Source: an uncultured Prevotella sp. (GTDB taxonomy: Bacteria > Bacteroidota > Bacteroidia > Bacteroidales > Bacteroidaceae). Taken from it: 64,000 bases of DNA. This document shows, piece by piece, positions 1 through 9,748 of this stretch (positions within the stretch are counted from its first letter, which is position 1; the number at the start of each line of letters is the position of its first letter). The DNA lies in assembly GCA_900319905.1 (NCBI GenBank), contig ONQB01000036.1, positions 1 to 64,000 on the forward strand. Reading direction: 5' to 3'. Under the pieces are notes generated by a model. That model searched no databases, was not told where the DNA came from, and saw only the letters and a list, made by a program, of their open reading frames with translations. The translations under genes and the position numbers were made by a program.

Positions 1-1438
1 GTGCGAGAACTCCATCTCCGGGGCAACGAGATAGTAGTTGGTCAGCGTGAGGTAGGCGTTCATGAAGCCCTGCAGGTTGCGCTCGCCCTCGATGAGCTGA
101 CGGATGGCGGTGGTGTCGTGGTAGGCCTTGCAGATGAACGAGATGAGCGGTTGCCAGTCGCCGTCAAGGGCTGCGCCGTCGAAGGCGTTCCGCAGATCGG
201 AAATCGGCAACGCGTTGATGGTCTGATACTCGTCCAACATGTAATGATAATACTGTATGCGCACGTTGTTGTTGGGGATGACCAGCTTCAAACTCTCACC
301 ACGCACGCCTCCTATGGTGAGCATGCCGTAGTAGTAGAGCAGGCTGACGAAGTTGCCGAACTCCATCATGCGCTCGGCAGGAAAGTGGCTGACTATTTGG
401 CCGTAAATAAACCCGTGCTCTGCAATGTCGTGGATAACATTCAGACGGTCGCCCTCCAACTGGTCAATTTCTATCAAACGCTTCATCTTGCCGTAGTCGG
501 ACATGGTGTTCGGGTCTACAATCTCATCCGGTCGTTGGCCAAGGCCGATGAGGTTGCTCAAGTAGTAGCACACCATGTCGCTGTTGAACATACTGGGCTC
601 CTTGTCAAAGCAGGCTTTTGCAAAACAGTAGTTGTCGTACCACGGCTTCATGTCAGCGATGATGCTGTCCTCGGTCACTTCCGGCTTAATGGCTCCCACC
701 TCTTTATAGTAGCGGATCATCTGCCTGACGTCATCCTCGGAGAAGCCGAGCATCTGGTTGAAGCGCGGGTCCATCGTGATGTTCAGTGCGATGTTGTAGC
801 CGCTGGTCAGGTCGTCGAGGGTGATGGGCGACACACCGAGCATGATGATGCGGTCGAAGACAGGCTTGAACTTCTTAAACAGTTCTCTATAAATACCCGT
901 ACCATGGGTCAGTTCATGATAAGCCTGCTGCCCCTTGGTATTGAGCACGTCATTGGTAAAATTATCATATTCATCAACGATGAGATAGAGTCTTATCCCC
1001 AATTGCCGTGACAGATTGCCAATGAGGTTCAACTTACTTGACCCCGTGGTTGCCTGTTGCAACAATTGCGTAAGCTCTGCGGGGTAGAACTGTTTATATT
1101 TCAGGGCGAAGAGATTGCATTGATTGGTCAAATAAATATTAAGATTTTCCGCAATAAGGTCAACATCACCTTGTATCTGCGAAAAATCCAAGTGCATCAC
1201 CAAGTATTTGTTTCTATTCCCCGTCGGATGGTCGGCCACATAGAGTCCATGGAACAACTTGTCGAAGTTGTCCTTCTCGTTGATGTCATAATACGCCTCA
1301 AGCATGTTGAGGAACAAACTCTTGCCAAAGCGGCGTGGACGGACGAGGAACAGGAAGTTTCCCGCCAGTTCCATCTGTTCAAAGAACCTGGTCGAAGTCA
1401 GAGATGCCATAGGGAATAAGCTTAAAGTCGTTGCTCAT
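1..1438 (-). pseudogene. AAA-ATPase/PD-(D/E)XK-nuclease-like protein, broken near the N-terminus, cut by window edge
   Basis: On the minus strand a frame stays open from about 1385 to the left edge and encodes the usual Bacteroidetes AAA-ATPase-like protein: LFLVRPRRFGKSL (P-loop-like), YLIVDEYDNF (Walker-B-like) and a C-terminal part that continues outside the window. The family N-terminus MSNDFKLIPYGISDF is encoded at 1438-1381 but in another frame, ending in TGA just after FDQVL. About 13 residues normally found between these blocks (the YYVDKT region) are absent, so a short deletion with frameshift is the simplest reading. Translation could restart at ATG 1374 (MELAGNFLFL). The role of this family is unknown; a more complete relative lies at 19291-20877. 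Confidence 0.65.
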
Positions 1439-1462
1439 AGTGGTTCATGCTGATATTACCTG

Positions 1463-1470
1463 CAAATATA
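1463..1470 (-). promoter_or_regulatory. Putative -7 element of the broken ATPase gene
   Basis: The minus strand reads TATATTTG, matching the Bacteroidetes -7 consensus TAnnTTTG, 25 bases before the ATG at 1438. No clear -33 element was seen. Confidence 0.4.
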
Positions 1471-1515
1471 ATAATTTATATTGTTTAAACCTCGGTAAGG
1501 TTGCAAAAAAATATG

Positions 1516-1523
1516 TAACTTTG
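1516..1523 (+). promoter_or_regulatory. Putative -7 element of the polysaccharide locus
   Basis: TAACTTTG followed by CA matches the Bacteroidetes -7 consensus. It lies about 60 bases before the first gene of the locus and is the only obvious promoter on this strand before the priming transferase at 15541, so it probably drives a long transcript. Confidence 0.55.
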
Positions 1524-1584
1524 CATTTCAGACAATAAAAGCTTGAAAAAGCAGTTTAAAGATAAACAATATTTCTTATAATAG

Positions 1585-4140
1585 ATGAAAGATCACCGCA
1601 GCAGTCTTATCGTTATCATTCTACTCGTATTCACACTGTTCTCCCCGAAGGCATCGGCCCAGAGCAGTATGACGGACAGCCAGGTGGCTGACTATGTGCA
1701 GCGTGAGCTGAAGGCCGGCACATCGCAGTCGCAGATTGTCATCCACCTGATGCAAAACGGTGTTGACATCTCGCAGATAACCCGCGTGCGCCAACAGCTC
1801 ACCCGCGACAAGACAGAGTCGGGACTGGGCAACGTGTCATCATCATCGGCGTCCAACCGGCTGCGCACCAACAATGCCAAGACCAAGACCGGCAAGGACG
1901 CCCAAGCCTCCACCTCGGAGCGCATGCAGGGTCTGCCGACGTGGAAACAGCAATACGACCCGACCGACGAGGACTTCGTCCGCTACAACCATGAGGTGGG
2001 CAGCATCATCGGTGACACGCTGACGACCGAAAAGTCCGGCAAGAAAGTGTTTGGTCGTGACATTTTCTCCAACAAGAATCTTTCATTCGACCCCGTGATG
2101 AACATCGCCACGCCACAGAGCTACGTGCTCGGTCCCGGTGACGCTGTGTCGGTGGATGTCTACGGTGCCTCACAGCGCAGCATCGACTGCACGGTGACTC
2201 CCGACGGCGACATCGTCATCGAGGGCTACGGCCCCGTGCACGTGGGCGGTCTGACCGTGGCAGCTGCCAAGGCACGCCTGCGCGCCACACTCGGCAGCCG
2301 CTACCGCTCGAGCCGCATCAACCTCTCTCTGGGCCAAACCCGTACCGTGTCGATCAACGTCATGGGTGAGGTCAACACCCCGGGCACCTATACCTTGTCG
2401 GCCTTCGCCACTGTGTTCAACGCCCTCTATATGGCCGGCGGCACCAACGACATCGGTACGCTGCGCAACATCAAGATCTACCGCCACGGCCGACTGGTGA
2501 GCGTGTGCGACATCTACGACTATATCCTCAACGGCAAGATGACCGGCAACATACGGCTGCACGACGGCGACGTGATCATCGTCGGCCCGTACGACTGTCT
2601 GGTCAACATCACCGGCAAGGTGAAGCGCCCGATGTACTACGAGATGAAACGCAACGAAAGCGTGGAGACGCTGCTGCGCTATGCGGGCGGCTTCACGGGC
2701 GACGCTTATAAGAAGTCGGTGCGCGTGATGCGCAAGACCGGCCGCGAGTATGCCGTGTACAACGTCGAGGAGTTTGACATGAGCTCGTTCCGCGTGGCCG
2801 ACGGCGACTCGGTGAGCGTCGACTCCATCCTGCCCCGCTTCCAGAACACCGTAGAGGTGAAGGGTGCCGTGTTCCGCCCCGGCAAGTATCAGTTGGGCGA
2901 CGGCATCAACAGCGTGCGCACACTGGTGCAACATGCCGAGGGCATCACCGAGGACGCCTTCACCGCACGTGCCGTGATGCACCGCATGAAAGCCGACCGC
3001 ACACTCAAGGTGATCAGTGTCGACCTGCAGGGCATTCTCGACGGCAAGGTCGCCGACATCCCACTCAAGGAGAACGACGTGCTGTTCATCGCCACCAAGC
3101 AAACCGCCCGCGCCGACCAGACCATCACCATCTACGGCGAGGTGCAATACCCCGGCATCTACAAATATGCCGACAACGAGACTCTGGAAGACTTCGTGGT
3201 GCAGGCTGGCGGACTGAAAGACGCAGCCTCAACGGTGAAGGTTGACGTGTCGCGCCGCGTGGGTGATCCCACCTCGACGTCCACCGACAGCATCATCGCC
3301 CAGACCTACAGCTTCTCTCTGAAGGACGGCTTCGTCGTCGACGGACAACCTGGCTTCACGCTGAAGCCCTTCGACGAGGTGTTCGTACGCCGCAGTCCCT
3401 CCTACTCCACCCAGCAGAACATCCAAGTGCTGGGCGAGGTGATGTTCCCGGGCACCTACACCCTCAACCGCCGCAGCATGCGCCTCACCGACCTTGTCCA
3501 AGCGGCTGGCGGCACCACTGCCTTGGCCTACATCCGCGGTGCCCGTCTGGAGCGCAAGGCCAACGATGCAGAGCGCACCCGCATGGAGGCCGTGATGAAG
3601 ATGCAGCAGGAAGAGCTGCAACAGCAACTGCTGCAACTCGCCGCCAGCCCACAGGGCAACAGCGTGCAGCAGATGAGCCAGGATGCCACCAAGACACAGC
3701 TGCAGAAGTTCCAGGTGCCCGACTACTACCCCGTGGGCATCGAGCTCGACAAGGCTCTGGCCGACCCCAACAGCGATGCCAACATCGTGCTGCGCGCCGG
3801 CGACCGTCTGCTCCTGCCTCAGTACACCGGAACGGTGAAGATCAACGGCGCCGTCATGTACCCCAATACCGTGAGCTACCTCAAAGGCAAGAGCACGAAG
3901 TACTACATCAACGCGGCCGGCGGTTTCTCACAGAACGCACGTAAGAGCAACGCCTACATCATTTATATGAACGGCATGGTCGCCAAGGTGAGCGACGGCG
4001 CCAAGGTACAACCGGGCTGCGAGATAGTCGTGCCCTCGAAGCTCACCCGTAAGATGAGCGTGGCCGAGACTATGAGCCTCGGCACCGGCATGGCCTCCAT
4101 CGCCACCATGATCGCCTCCATCGCCAACCTGCTGAAGTAA
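1585..4140 (+). CDS. Polysaccharide export outer-membrane protein with multiple SLBB domains (Wza-like)
   Basis: This is the outer-membrane/periplasmic exporter of a surface polysaccharide. Residues 1-25 form a signal peptide ending ASAQ. A helical segment (about 29-75) is followed by a low-complexity Ser/Thr linker. A Poly_export domain starts near residue 178 (YVLGPGDAVSVDVYG). At least six SLBB-type repeats follow, starting near 254, 337, 422, 513, 612 and 750, each with a G-x-V-x-x-P-G/M-x-Y core and an AGG end. A hydrophobic tail (about 833-851) ends the protein. At 851 residues it is about twice the length of E. coli Wza, as is common in Bacteroidetes. It heads the locus and precedes the Wzz-like gene by 66 bases. 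Confidence 0.93.
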   Translation: MKDHRSSLIVIILLVFTLFSPKASAQSSMTDSQVADYVQRELKAGTSQSQIVIHLMQNGVDISQITRVRQQLTRDKTESGLGNVSSSSASNRLRTNNAKTKTGKDAQASTSERMQGLPTWKQQYDPTDEDFVRYNHEVGSIIGDTLTTEKSGKKVFGRDIFSNKNLSFDPVMNIATPQSYVLGPGDAVSVDVYGASQRSIDCTVTPDGDIVIEGYGPVHVGGLTVAAAKARLRATLGSRYRSSRINLSLGQTRTVSINVMGEVNTPGTYTLSAFATVFNALYMAGGTNDIGTLRNIKIYRHGRLVSVCDIYDYILNGKMTGNIRLHDGDVIIVGPYDCLVNITGKVKRPMYYEMKRNESVETLLRYAGGFTGDAYKKSVRVMRKTGREYAVYNVEEFDMSSFRVADGDSVSVDSILPRFQNTVEVKGAVFRPGKYQLGDGINSVRTLVQHAEGITEDAFTARAVMHRMKADRTLKVISVDLQGILDGKVADIPLKENDVLFIATKQTARADQTITIYGEVQYPGIYKYADNETLEDFVVQAGGLKDAASTVKVDVSRRVGDPTSTSTDSIIAQTYSFSLKDGFVVDGQPGFTLKPFDEVFVRRSPSYSTQQNIQVLGEVMFPGTYTLNRRSMRLTDLVQAAGGTTALAYIRGARLERKANDAERTRMEAVMKMQQEELQQQLLQLAASPQGNSVQQMSQDATKTQLQKFQVPDYYPVGIELDKALADPNSDANIVLRAGDRLLLPQYTGTVKINGAVMYPNTVSYLKGKSTKYYINAAGGFSQNARKSNAYIIYMNGMVAKVSDGAKVQPGCEIVVPSKLTRKMSVAETMSLGTGMASIATMIASIANLLK

Positions 4141-4206
4141 GACGGCAAAGCGGACCCAAGCGCCACAAGCCACAGGTTCGCCTGCCACAAGACATAACAA
4201 CCGATA

Positions 4207-5382
4207 ATGGAAGACAACAATAAGAATAGCGAGGTCATCGACCTCCGACTGCTGTTTCTCAAGCTATGGCATAAGAAGAAGCTCTTTGCCCTTGTGCTGT
4301 TCCTCGCATTTGTCGTGGGCGCAGTCTATATTTTGCCCGTGCCACGCTACTACAGCACATCCGTCAGTCTGGCCCCTGAGAACAGTGGCATCGACGCCAC
4401 CAGCGGGACGATCAGCTCGCTGGCCTCATCGTTCGGCGTGGACCTTGGACAAGGACAGTCCTCCGACGCCATCTATCCCCTTCTCTACCCCGACGTGATT
4501 GCCAGCAGCAACTTTATCGTACCCTTGTTCTCCATCAAGGTGAAGACTGCCGACGGCACTGTCAACACCGATTACTTCACCTATCTCACGAAGCATCAGA
4601 AGAAAAGCCCGTGGTCAGTACCCGGCGACTGGATGAAGAAGACCCTCCGAAAGATCCTGCCGAAGAAGCAGAGCAACACCACGGCGGGTCACGGCAAGCA
4701 GCAAGGTCCCAACGCCTTCTGCCTGACAGAGCAACAGACAGGTGTGGTGGACAAAATCAAGAACAATGTCGTGTGCACGGTCGACCGCAAGACCAACGTC
4801 ATCTCCATCAGCGTCACCGACCAGGACCCGCTGGTGTGTGCCACCATCGCCGACTCGGTGCGTGCCCGGTTGCAGGCATTCATCACCAACTACCGCACGA
4901 GCAAGGCCAAGCAGGACGTGGCCTACTATGAGCGGCTCACAAGCAAGGCCAAGGCCGACTACGAGCGTGTCAGACGGGTCTATGGTGCCTACTGCGACGC
5001 CAACACCGACGTGACACTGCAGAGCATCCGGTCGAAGCAGGAAGACCTCGAGAACGACATGCAGCTGAAGTTCAATGCCTACACAGCGTTCAACACCCAG
5101 TTGCAGGCCGCCCGCGCCAACCTGCAGAAGCGCACACCCGCCTTCACCGTCATTCAGGGAGCATCGGTGCCCATCAAGCCCGCCGGGCCCAAGCGCATGA
5201 TTGCCATCATCGGGTTCATGTTCCTGGCTTTTGCCTTAGCTACAATCTTTTTCCTGCGGAAAGACATGTTAGACTTGATTGCTCCCCAAAAGGATACTGA
5301 GGAGAAGGAAGAAAACAACAATGAGAATAATTCAGGGAATATAGGAAACGCACTAAATGTGGATACAAAGAATAACGATTGA
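4207..5382 (+). CDS. Wzz-like polysaccharide co-polymerase (chain-length determinant)
   Basis: This inner-membrane protein is expected to control chain length and couple polymerisation to the SLBB exporter. It has the two-membrane-segment layout of the Wzz family: one segment at about 26-46, a long periplasmic part with a coiled-coil-like stretch (about 240-305), and a second segment at about 331-350 preceded by the proline-rich GASVPIKPAGP. The C-terminus is a short, acidic, Asn-rich cytoplasmic tail. No Walker motifs or Tyr-rich kinase domain are present, so it is not a fused BY-kinase and no separate kinase gene lies nearby. Confidence 0.9.
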   Translation: MEDNNKNSEVIDLRLLFLKLWHKKKLFALVLFLAFVVGAVYILPVPRYYSTSVSLAPENSGIDATSGTISSLASSFGVDLGQGQSSDAIYPLLYPDVIASSNFIVPLFSIKVKTADGTVNTDYFTYLTKHQKKSPWSVPGDWMKKTLRKILPKKQSNTTAGHGKQQGPNAFCLTEQQTGVVDKIKNNVVCTVDRKTNVISISVTDQDPLVCATIADSVRARLQAFITNYRTSKAKQDVAYYERLTSKAKADYERVRRVYGAYCDANTDVTLQSIRSKQEDLENDMQLKFNAYTAFNTQLQAARANLQKRTPAFTVIQGASVPIKPAGPKRMIAIIGFMFLAFALATIFFLRKDMLDLIAPQKDTEEKEENNNENNSGNIGNALNVDTKNND

Positions 5383-5418
5383 CTCCATACTGATTAAAAA
5401 TAATACTTCTATTTAGGG

Positions 5419-6702
5419 ATGCAGACTAAAATAGCAGTTGACAAACTGTTCCTAATAAGGAAGTCGTTCTTCGACAACCTGCTAGTCATCAAGAAAACCG
5501 ATTTTGCGTTTTTCCTTACGCTTGTCGGCTTTCTTATGGCTTTCTTTGGCTCTGCAACAGTATGGTTCATGTGGCCATTAGGCAACTTTTACACCATTGC
5601 CACACTGCCGTTATTCATATTGTCATGGGCTATTTCTGTAAACCTTGAGAATACAATCTTTGAATGGAATAAACGGCAGATAGCCACCTTAGTGTTTTTC
5701 TTGTTCCAGCTATATGTTATCATTGTGAACGGGAAGAATATGAATGCTGTCATAATGGCGTTTTTCGACACATCCGTCATCATGGTTTTGATGGCATTAA
5801 ACGATAAGTACCGCTATCTCCTGGGCAAGAAGTTAAGCCAAGCTCTTGGTTTCATTCTGCTATTCTCCATTCCACTCTACTTGCTTTATATTGTGGGCTT
5901 TCCATTGCCTAGTACAACGATGGAGTCACCAAATGGCATTTACGAATTGTCGAACTATTTGTTTTTCGTGGTTGATGGAAGTGGATTAGAGTTAATTCCC
6001 AGATTCCGGTGTATATTCAACGAGCCTGGACACATCGGGACAGCATGCAGTTTACTGCTGTTCACCCAAATAGGCCATTGGCGCAAGTGGTACAATATTC
6101 TGATGATTGTAGCATTGATAATGTCTTTTTCGCTTGCGGCATACGTTCTGTTCGTGATGGTGATAGTAGGCAGAATGTGGATTTTCAGAAAGAAGATCGC
6201 CTTAAAACTCATTATTGTCGTCGGAATGCTGGCTGCTATTGTAGCAGGCTCTTATTTCTATAACGACGGTGACAATATGCTCAACCAGCTTATAGTAGCC
6301 AGAATGGAGGTCAACGACGACGGTGAGCTGGCAGGCGATAACCGTGTTACAGAATCGTTCAAGGCTGGATATGAAGATTTTCTGAAGTCAGGAGATATAC
6401 TCACCGGAAGAGACTACTCCGTAGAGAAATATGGATTTGGCAATTCAGGATACAGAGTGTTTATCTTTGACAATGGACTGCTTGGAGCACTGATGTATTT
6501 ACTTTTCTATCTTTCACTTGTTATAGGGGCAAAAGACAAAAGAGCTGCTATCGTCATGTTGGCAGTGGCGGCGGCAGTCTTTTGGGAAAGAGCAACGGGA
6601 ATGGCGTACTACAATATTGTGCCACTTTTCATTTCTTTATATCCGTCACTAGACAAGAAAGCAGAAGAGCCGGTCACATCAGAAACAGAACAGAAGAAAT
6701 GA
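5419..6702 (+). CDS. Wzy-like O-antigen/EPS polymerase
   Basis: This is a 427-residue, strongly hydrophobic protein with about ten predicted membrane segments. A large extracytoplasmic loop (about 280-345) contains RVTES, a placement typical of Wzy polymerases. Sequence identity within this family is low, so the assignment rests on topology and on its place between the Wzz-like and Wzx-like genes. The stop codon overlaps the ATG of the flippase gene (ATGA), which indicates translational coupling. This gene and the next look more AT-rich than the flanking genes, as is usual for serotype-specific polymerase/flippase genes gained by transfer. Confidence 0.8.
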   Translation: MQTKIAVDKLFLIRKSFFDNLLVIKKTDFAFFLTLVGFLMAFFGSATVWFMWPLGNFYTIATLPLFILSWAISVNLENTIFEWNKRQIATLVFFLFQLYVIIVNGKNMNAVIMAFFDTSVIMVLMALNDKYRYLLGKKLSQALGFILLFSIPLYLLYIVGFPLPSTTMESPNGIYELSNYLFFVVDGSGLELIPRFRCIFNEPGHIGTACSLLLFTQIGHWRKWYNILMIVALIMSFSLAAYVLFVMVIVGRMWIFRKKIALKLIIVVGMLAAIVAGSYFYNDGDNMLNQLIVARMEVNDDGELAGDNRVTESFKAGYEDFLKSGDILTGRDYSVEKYGFGNSGYRVFIFDNGLLGALMYLLFYLSLVIGAKDKRAAIVMLAVAAAVFWERATGMAYYNIVPLFISLYPSLDKKAEEPVTSETEQKK

Positions 6703-8213
6703 CAGAAGGGAAAAGAGTCATAATAAATATAACAGCCCAGTACGCCAAGGCAGTAATCAATACGGTGCTGTCACTTTATACTGTAAGGATTGTCCTGAAA
6801 ATATTAGGGCAGTCTGATTACGGTATCATGTCACTTGTCGGAGGCATCATCATGCTTCTGGGCTTCATCACAAGTGCCATGTCCATAACTACCCAGCGTC
6901 ACCTGTCGTACGACTATGGCAAAAAAGATCTTACAGTGGTAAGAAAGACATTCTCCAACAGCATAGTGATGCATCTTGCTATTGGTATGATAACACTCAT
7001 CATACTCTTGGCTGTAGAACCGGTGATCGTTTCCCCCAAGCTTCTTAATATTGCGGATGGGAGATGGGAGGCAACACACATCATTTATAAAATCGTTGCT
7101 GTGATTTTGCTGATCACATTCCTTACATCACCATTTAAGGCATTGCTCACAGCAAGAGAAAACATTGTCTTTGTGGCTTTCATTGAGACACTTGACGGAT
7201 TCTTGAAACTTGCAATAGTCCTCATACTGCCTTACCTCAGTATCGACAGGCTTGTGGCATATGGTTTCATGCTGCTCGCCATCATGTTGTTTGAGTTCAG
7301 CGTTTTCACGATTTATGATGCGGAGAAGTACAGCGAGTGCTCACCCAGAAACTTTTTCAAGGATACAGACAAGGCCCAGCTTAAAAGGCTTAGCAGCTTT
7401 GCAGGATGGACGACCTACGGCACTGTTACGATCATCGCACGCAATCAAGGCATAGCATGGATGCTGAATCATTTCTATGGTACAGTAGTGAATGCGGCCT
7501 ACGGCATTGCCAACCAGATGTTCTCTGCCATTCAGTTTATCTCAGCATCAGTCCTGAATGCCATTAATCCACAAATAATGAAGGCTGAGGGGCGGGGAGA
7601 ACGTGACAATATGTGGACACTGGCCGAATTGGAGAGTAAGTCGGTGATATGCCTGATGACAATATTGTTTATTCCGCTCATGGCAGAAATAAACGGGCTA
7701 TTGACGTTATGGATCGGAAAAGTGCCGCCTTACACATCGGTATTCTGTGTGGCACTGCTTATGTCGTTTCTAGCAGACCAGTTAACGTCAGGACTAAACA
7801 CAGCCAACCAAGCGATAGGAAATATCCGCAACTACTCGCTACTGATGTACACGCCTAAGTTACTCCTCATTCCCATGGCTCTGCTCCTTCTATATTTGGA
7901 TTACGGGCCGACAGGTGTCATGTTTCTATTTGTAGCCGTCGAGCTCCTGGTTGCTCTGATACGTCTGCCTTATATGCACCATGTGTCAGGTCTTGACATG
8001 AAGCATTATATAAGAACAGTGCTTGGCAGGAACTCTCTGCTCATCATCTTTATGGCTGCAGTGTCGCTAAGTCTTAAGCACACTTCCACATCGGCTTACC
8101 GTTTCTTCTATTCCATACCGATTGCCTATATCGCAGGTATTGTTTTCGCATGGGCAGTGGTACTCACCAGCAAGGAGAGGAAGAAGATAAAGACATCAAT
8201 AACATCAAAATGA
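6699..8213 (+). CDS. Wzx-like polysaccharide flippase (MOP superfamily)
   Basis: This 504-residue membrane protein has about 12-14 membrane segments and the typical opening [32 protein letters not shown], broken here as [12 protein letters not shown] then [15 protein letters not shown], seen in polysaccharide flippases (Polysacc_synt/MATE-like). It should move the undecaprenyl-linked repeat unit across the inner membrane. I chose ATG 6699 (MTEGKRV) because it overlaps the wzy stop as ATGA; upstream in-frame codons lie inside wzy and encode no membrane protein. The stop overlaps the start of the acetyltransferase gene in the same way. Confidence 0.88.
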   Translation: MTEGKRVIINITAQYAKAVINTVLSLYTVRIVLKILGQSDYGIMSLVGGIIMLLGFITSAMSITTQRHLSYDYGKKDLTVVRKTFSNSIVMHLAIGMITLIILLAVEPVIVSPKLLNIADGRWEATHIIYKIVAVILLITFLTSPFKALLTARENIVFVAFIETLDGFLKLAIVLILPYLSIDRLVAYGFMLLAIMLFEFSVFTIYDAEKYSECSPRNFFKDTDKAQLKRLSSFAGWTTYGTVTIIARNQGIAWMLNHFYGTVVNAAYGIANQMFSAIQFISASVLNAINPQIMKAEGRGERDNMWTLAELESKSVICLMTILFIPLMAEINGLLTLWIGKVPPYTSVFCVALLMSFLADQLTSGLNTANQAIGNIRNYSLLMYTPKLLLIPMALLLLYLDYGPTGVMFLFVAVELLVALIRLPYMHHVSGLDMKHYIRTVLGRNSLLIIFMAAVSLSLKHTSTSAYRFFYSIPIAYIAGIVFAWAVVLTSKERKKIKTSITSK

Positions 8214-8917
8214 CAGACTATATACACATCAATATAACGGCGCCACTAAAATTTCTCTGGCGATGCGCAAGCTCACTCCGATTAAGATGCAGGCACATCC
8301 TCGCATCTCCCCTCGCCCACTGGAACGGTGCCACCTCCTTCGGTGGCAACAACGTCATTCATTCCCATGCTGTGGTAAGCGGCAGCGACATAGGTCGATA
8401 CACCTTTGTCAACCGACAATGCTACCTGCCCGACTGCGTTATTGGCAGCTTCTGCAGCATAGCAGACCGAGTGAGGATCATCATGTACAAGCATCCCTCA
8501 AGGACCTTCGTCAGTACATCACCAGCGTTCTACAGCACCGCAAAGCAATGCGTAGAGACTTTCACCAATGAACAGCTCTACCAGGAGGAGACCCGTGTAG
8601 ACCGACACACCGCCATCATCGGCAACGACGTATGGATCGGCGAAGACGCACGACTTTTGGAAGGAGTCACCATAGGCAATGGTGCCATCGTGGCGGCCGG
8701 GGCCATGGTAACAAAGAATGTGCCTCCATACGCCATCGTAGGCGGCGTGCCGGCGAAGATCATCAGATACCGTTTCAGCGATGAGCAGATTAAACAACTC
8801 GAGATACTGCAATGGTGGAACAAAGACACCAAGTGGCTGCGCAGCAATGTCAGGGCATTCTCAGACATCAACGTATTTCTTACAACAGTATGCCACGATC
8901 AACAACAAGATAGATAA
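8210..8917 (+). CDS. Hexapeptide-repeat acetyltransferase (CatB/WbbJ-type, LbH fold)
   Basis: This is a predicted left-handed beta-helix O- or N-acetyltransferase that would decorate a sugar of the repeat unit with acetyl from acetyl-CoA. The central part shows the hexapeptide pattern ([27 protein letters not shown], split here as [11 protein letters not shown] and [11 protein letters not shown]) and the C-terminal block [53 protein letters not shown] that is diagnostic of this family. The start at 8210 overlaps the flippase stop (ATGA). Length (235 aa) is normal. The acceptor cannot be read from sequence. Confidence 0.88.
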   Translation: MTDYIHINITAPLKFLWRCASSLRLRCRHILASPLAHWNGATSFGGNNVIHSHAVVSGSDIGRYTFVNRQCYLPDCVIGSFCSIADRVRIIMYKHPSRTFVSTSPAFYSTAKQCVETFTNEQLYQEETRVDRHTAIIGNDVWIGEDARLLEGVTIGNGAIVAAGAMVTKNVPPYAIVGGVPAKIIRYRFSDEQIKQLEILQWWNKDTKWLRSNVRAFSDINVFLTTVCHDQQQDR

Positions 8918-9741
8918 TGACTCATATAACCCTCATTCCCACAGGTGGCTTATGCAACAGACTTAGAGCGATTGCATCCACCTATCAGACAGCCAAAAGA
9001 AGCAACTGTGCACTACGCGTCGTTTGGAACAGATATGACGGTATGAATGCACGGTTCAGCGACTTGTTCAAACCCATAGAAAATGACAATATCACACTTG
9101 AGGATAACAACGCATGGATCTACAGAATAAACAGAAGAAAGGATTATTACGTAAGACAGCCTCTCCTCAAACTGAAATATGATTCCATATACTTTCAACC
9201 CTCAAGCTTTAATGACAGCTATTTGGAACTGACGGAGAAAATGAAGGCATGCAAGGACAACAATCTACTGTCGATTTCTGGATCGCCATTGTGTAAAGAC
9301 TATCCTTTGGCAGGAATGTTCATACCCGCCGACGATATTGCAGAACGCATTCAAGAGACCACTTCCAAATTTAGCAGCAACACTATAGGCATACACATCC
9401 GAAGAACCGATTGCGTGGAGTCAATAGACAAATCGCCTACCGAGGCTTTCATGAAAAAAATTGATGAGGAAATCGCCCGCGATGAAAACAGTGTCTTCTA
9501 TCTGGCCAGCGATGACAACAAGGTCAAGGAGCAACTCAAGTCTGCTTATGGGAATCGAATTATCACAACCATCGACAATACCCAAAGGGACAACATCGAA
9601 GGCATTAAATTTGCCGTTTACGATCTGTTCTGCCTAAGCCATACCAGTAAGATTATCGGCAGCTACTACTCTTCCTACACTCAGGAGGCAGCACGGCTGG
9701 GGAACATTCAACTGGAATATGCAAAAAAACAACAAGAGTAG
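8917..9741 (+). CDS. Fucosyltransferase-like GT-B glycosyltransferase (HxRRTD motif)
   Basis: The N-terminus LIPTGGLCNRLRAIAS resembles the GGLxNRL start of fucosyltransferase-fold enzymes. Residues near 160 read IGIHIRRTDCVES, the HxRRxD motif of the GT11/GT23/NodZ-like superfamily that binds the nucleotide sugar. The C-terminal part (VFYLASDD, DLFCLSHTSKIIGSYYSSYTQEAA split as DLFCLSHTSK and GSYYSSYTQEAA) fits the GDP-sugar-binding half of the fold. It probably adds a sugar, perhaps fucose, to the repeat unit. Its ATG shares one base with the acetyltransferase stop (TAATG). Confidence 0.75.
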   Translation: MTHITLIPTGGLCNRLRAIASTYQTAKRSNCALRVVWNRYDGMNARFSDLFKPIENDNITLEDNNAWIYRINRRKDYYVRQPLLKLKYDSIYFQPSSFNDSYLELTEKMKACKDNNLLSISGSPLCKDYPLAGMFIPADDIAERIQETTSKFSSNTIGIHIRRTDCVESIDKSPTEAFMKKIDEEIARDENSVFYLASDDNKVKEQLKSAYGNRIITTIDNTQRDNIEGIKFAVYDLFCLSHTSKIIGSYYSSYTQEAARLGNIQLEYAKKQQE

Positions 9742-9748
9742 AGAACCC

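Noticed and set aside
1-1011. Long plus-strand open frame (336 codons) at the left edge
   Set aside because: Its translation has no family features; it is antisense to the ATPase/nuclease-like gene, whose minus-strand frame encodes clear motifs.
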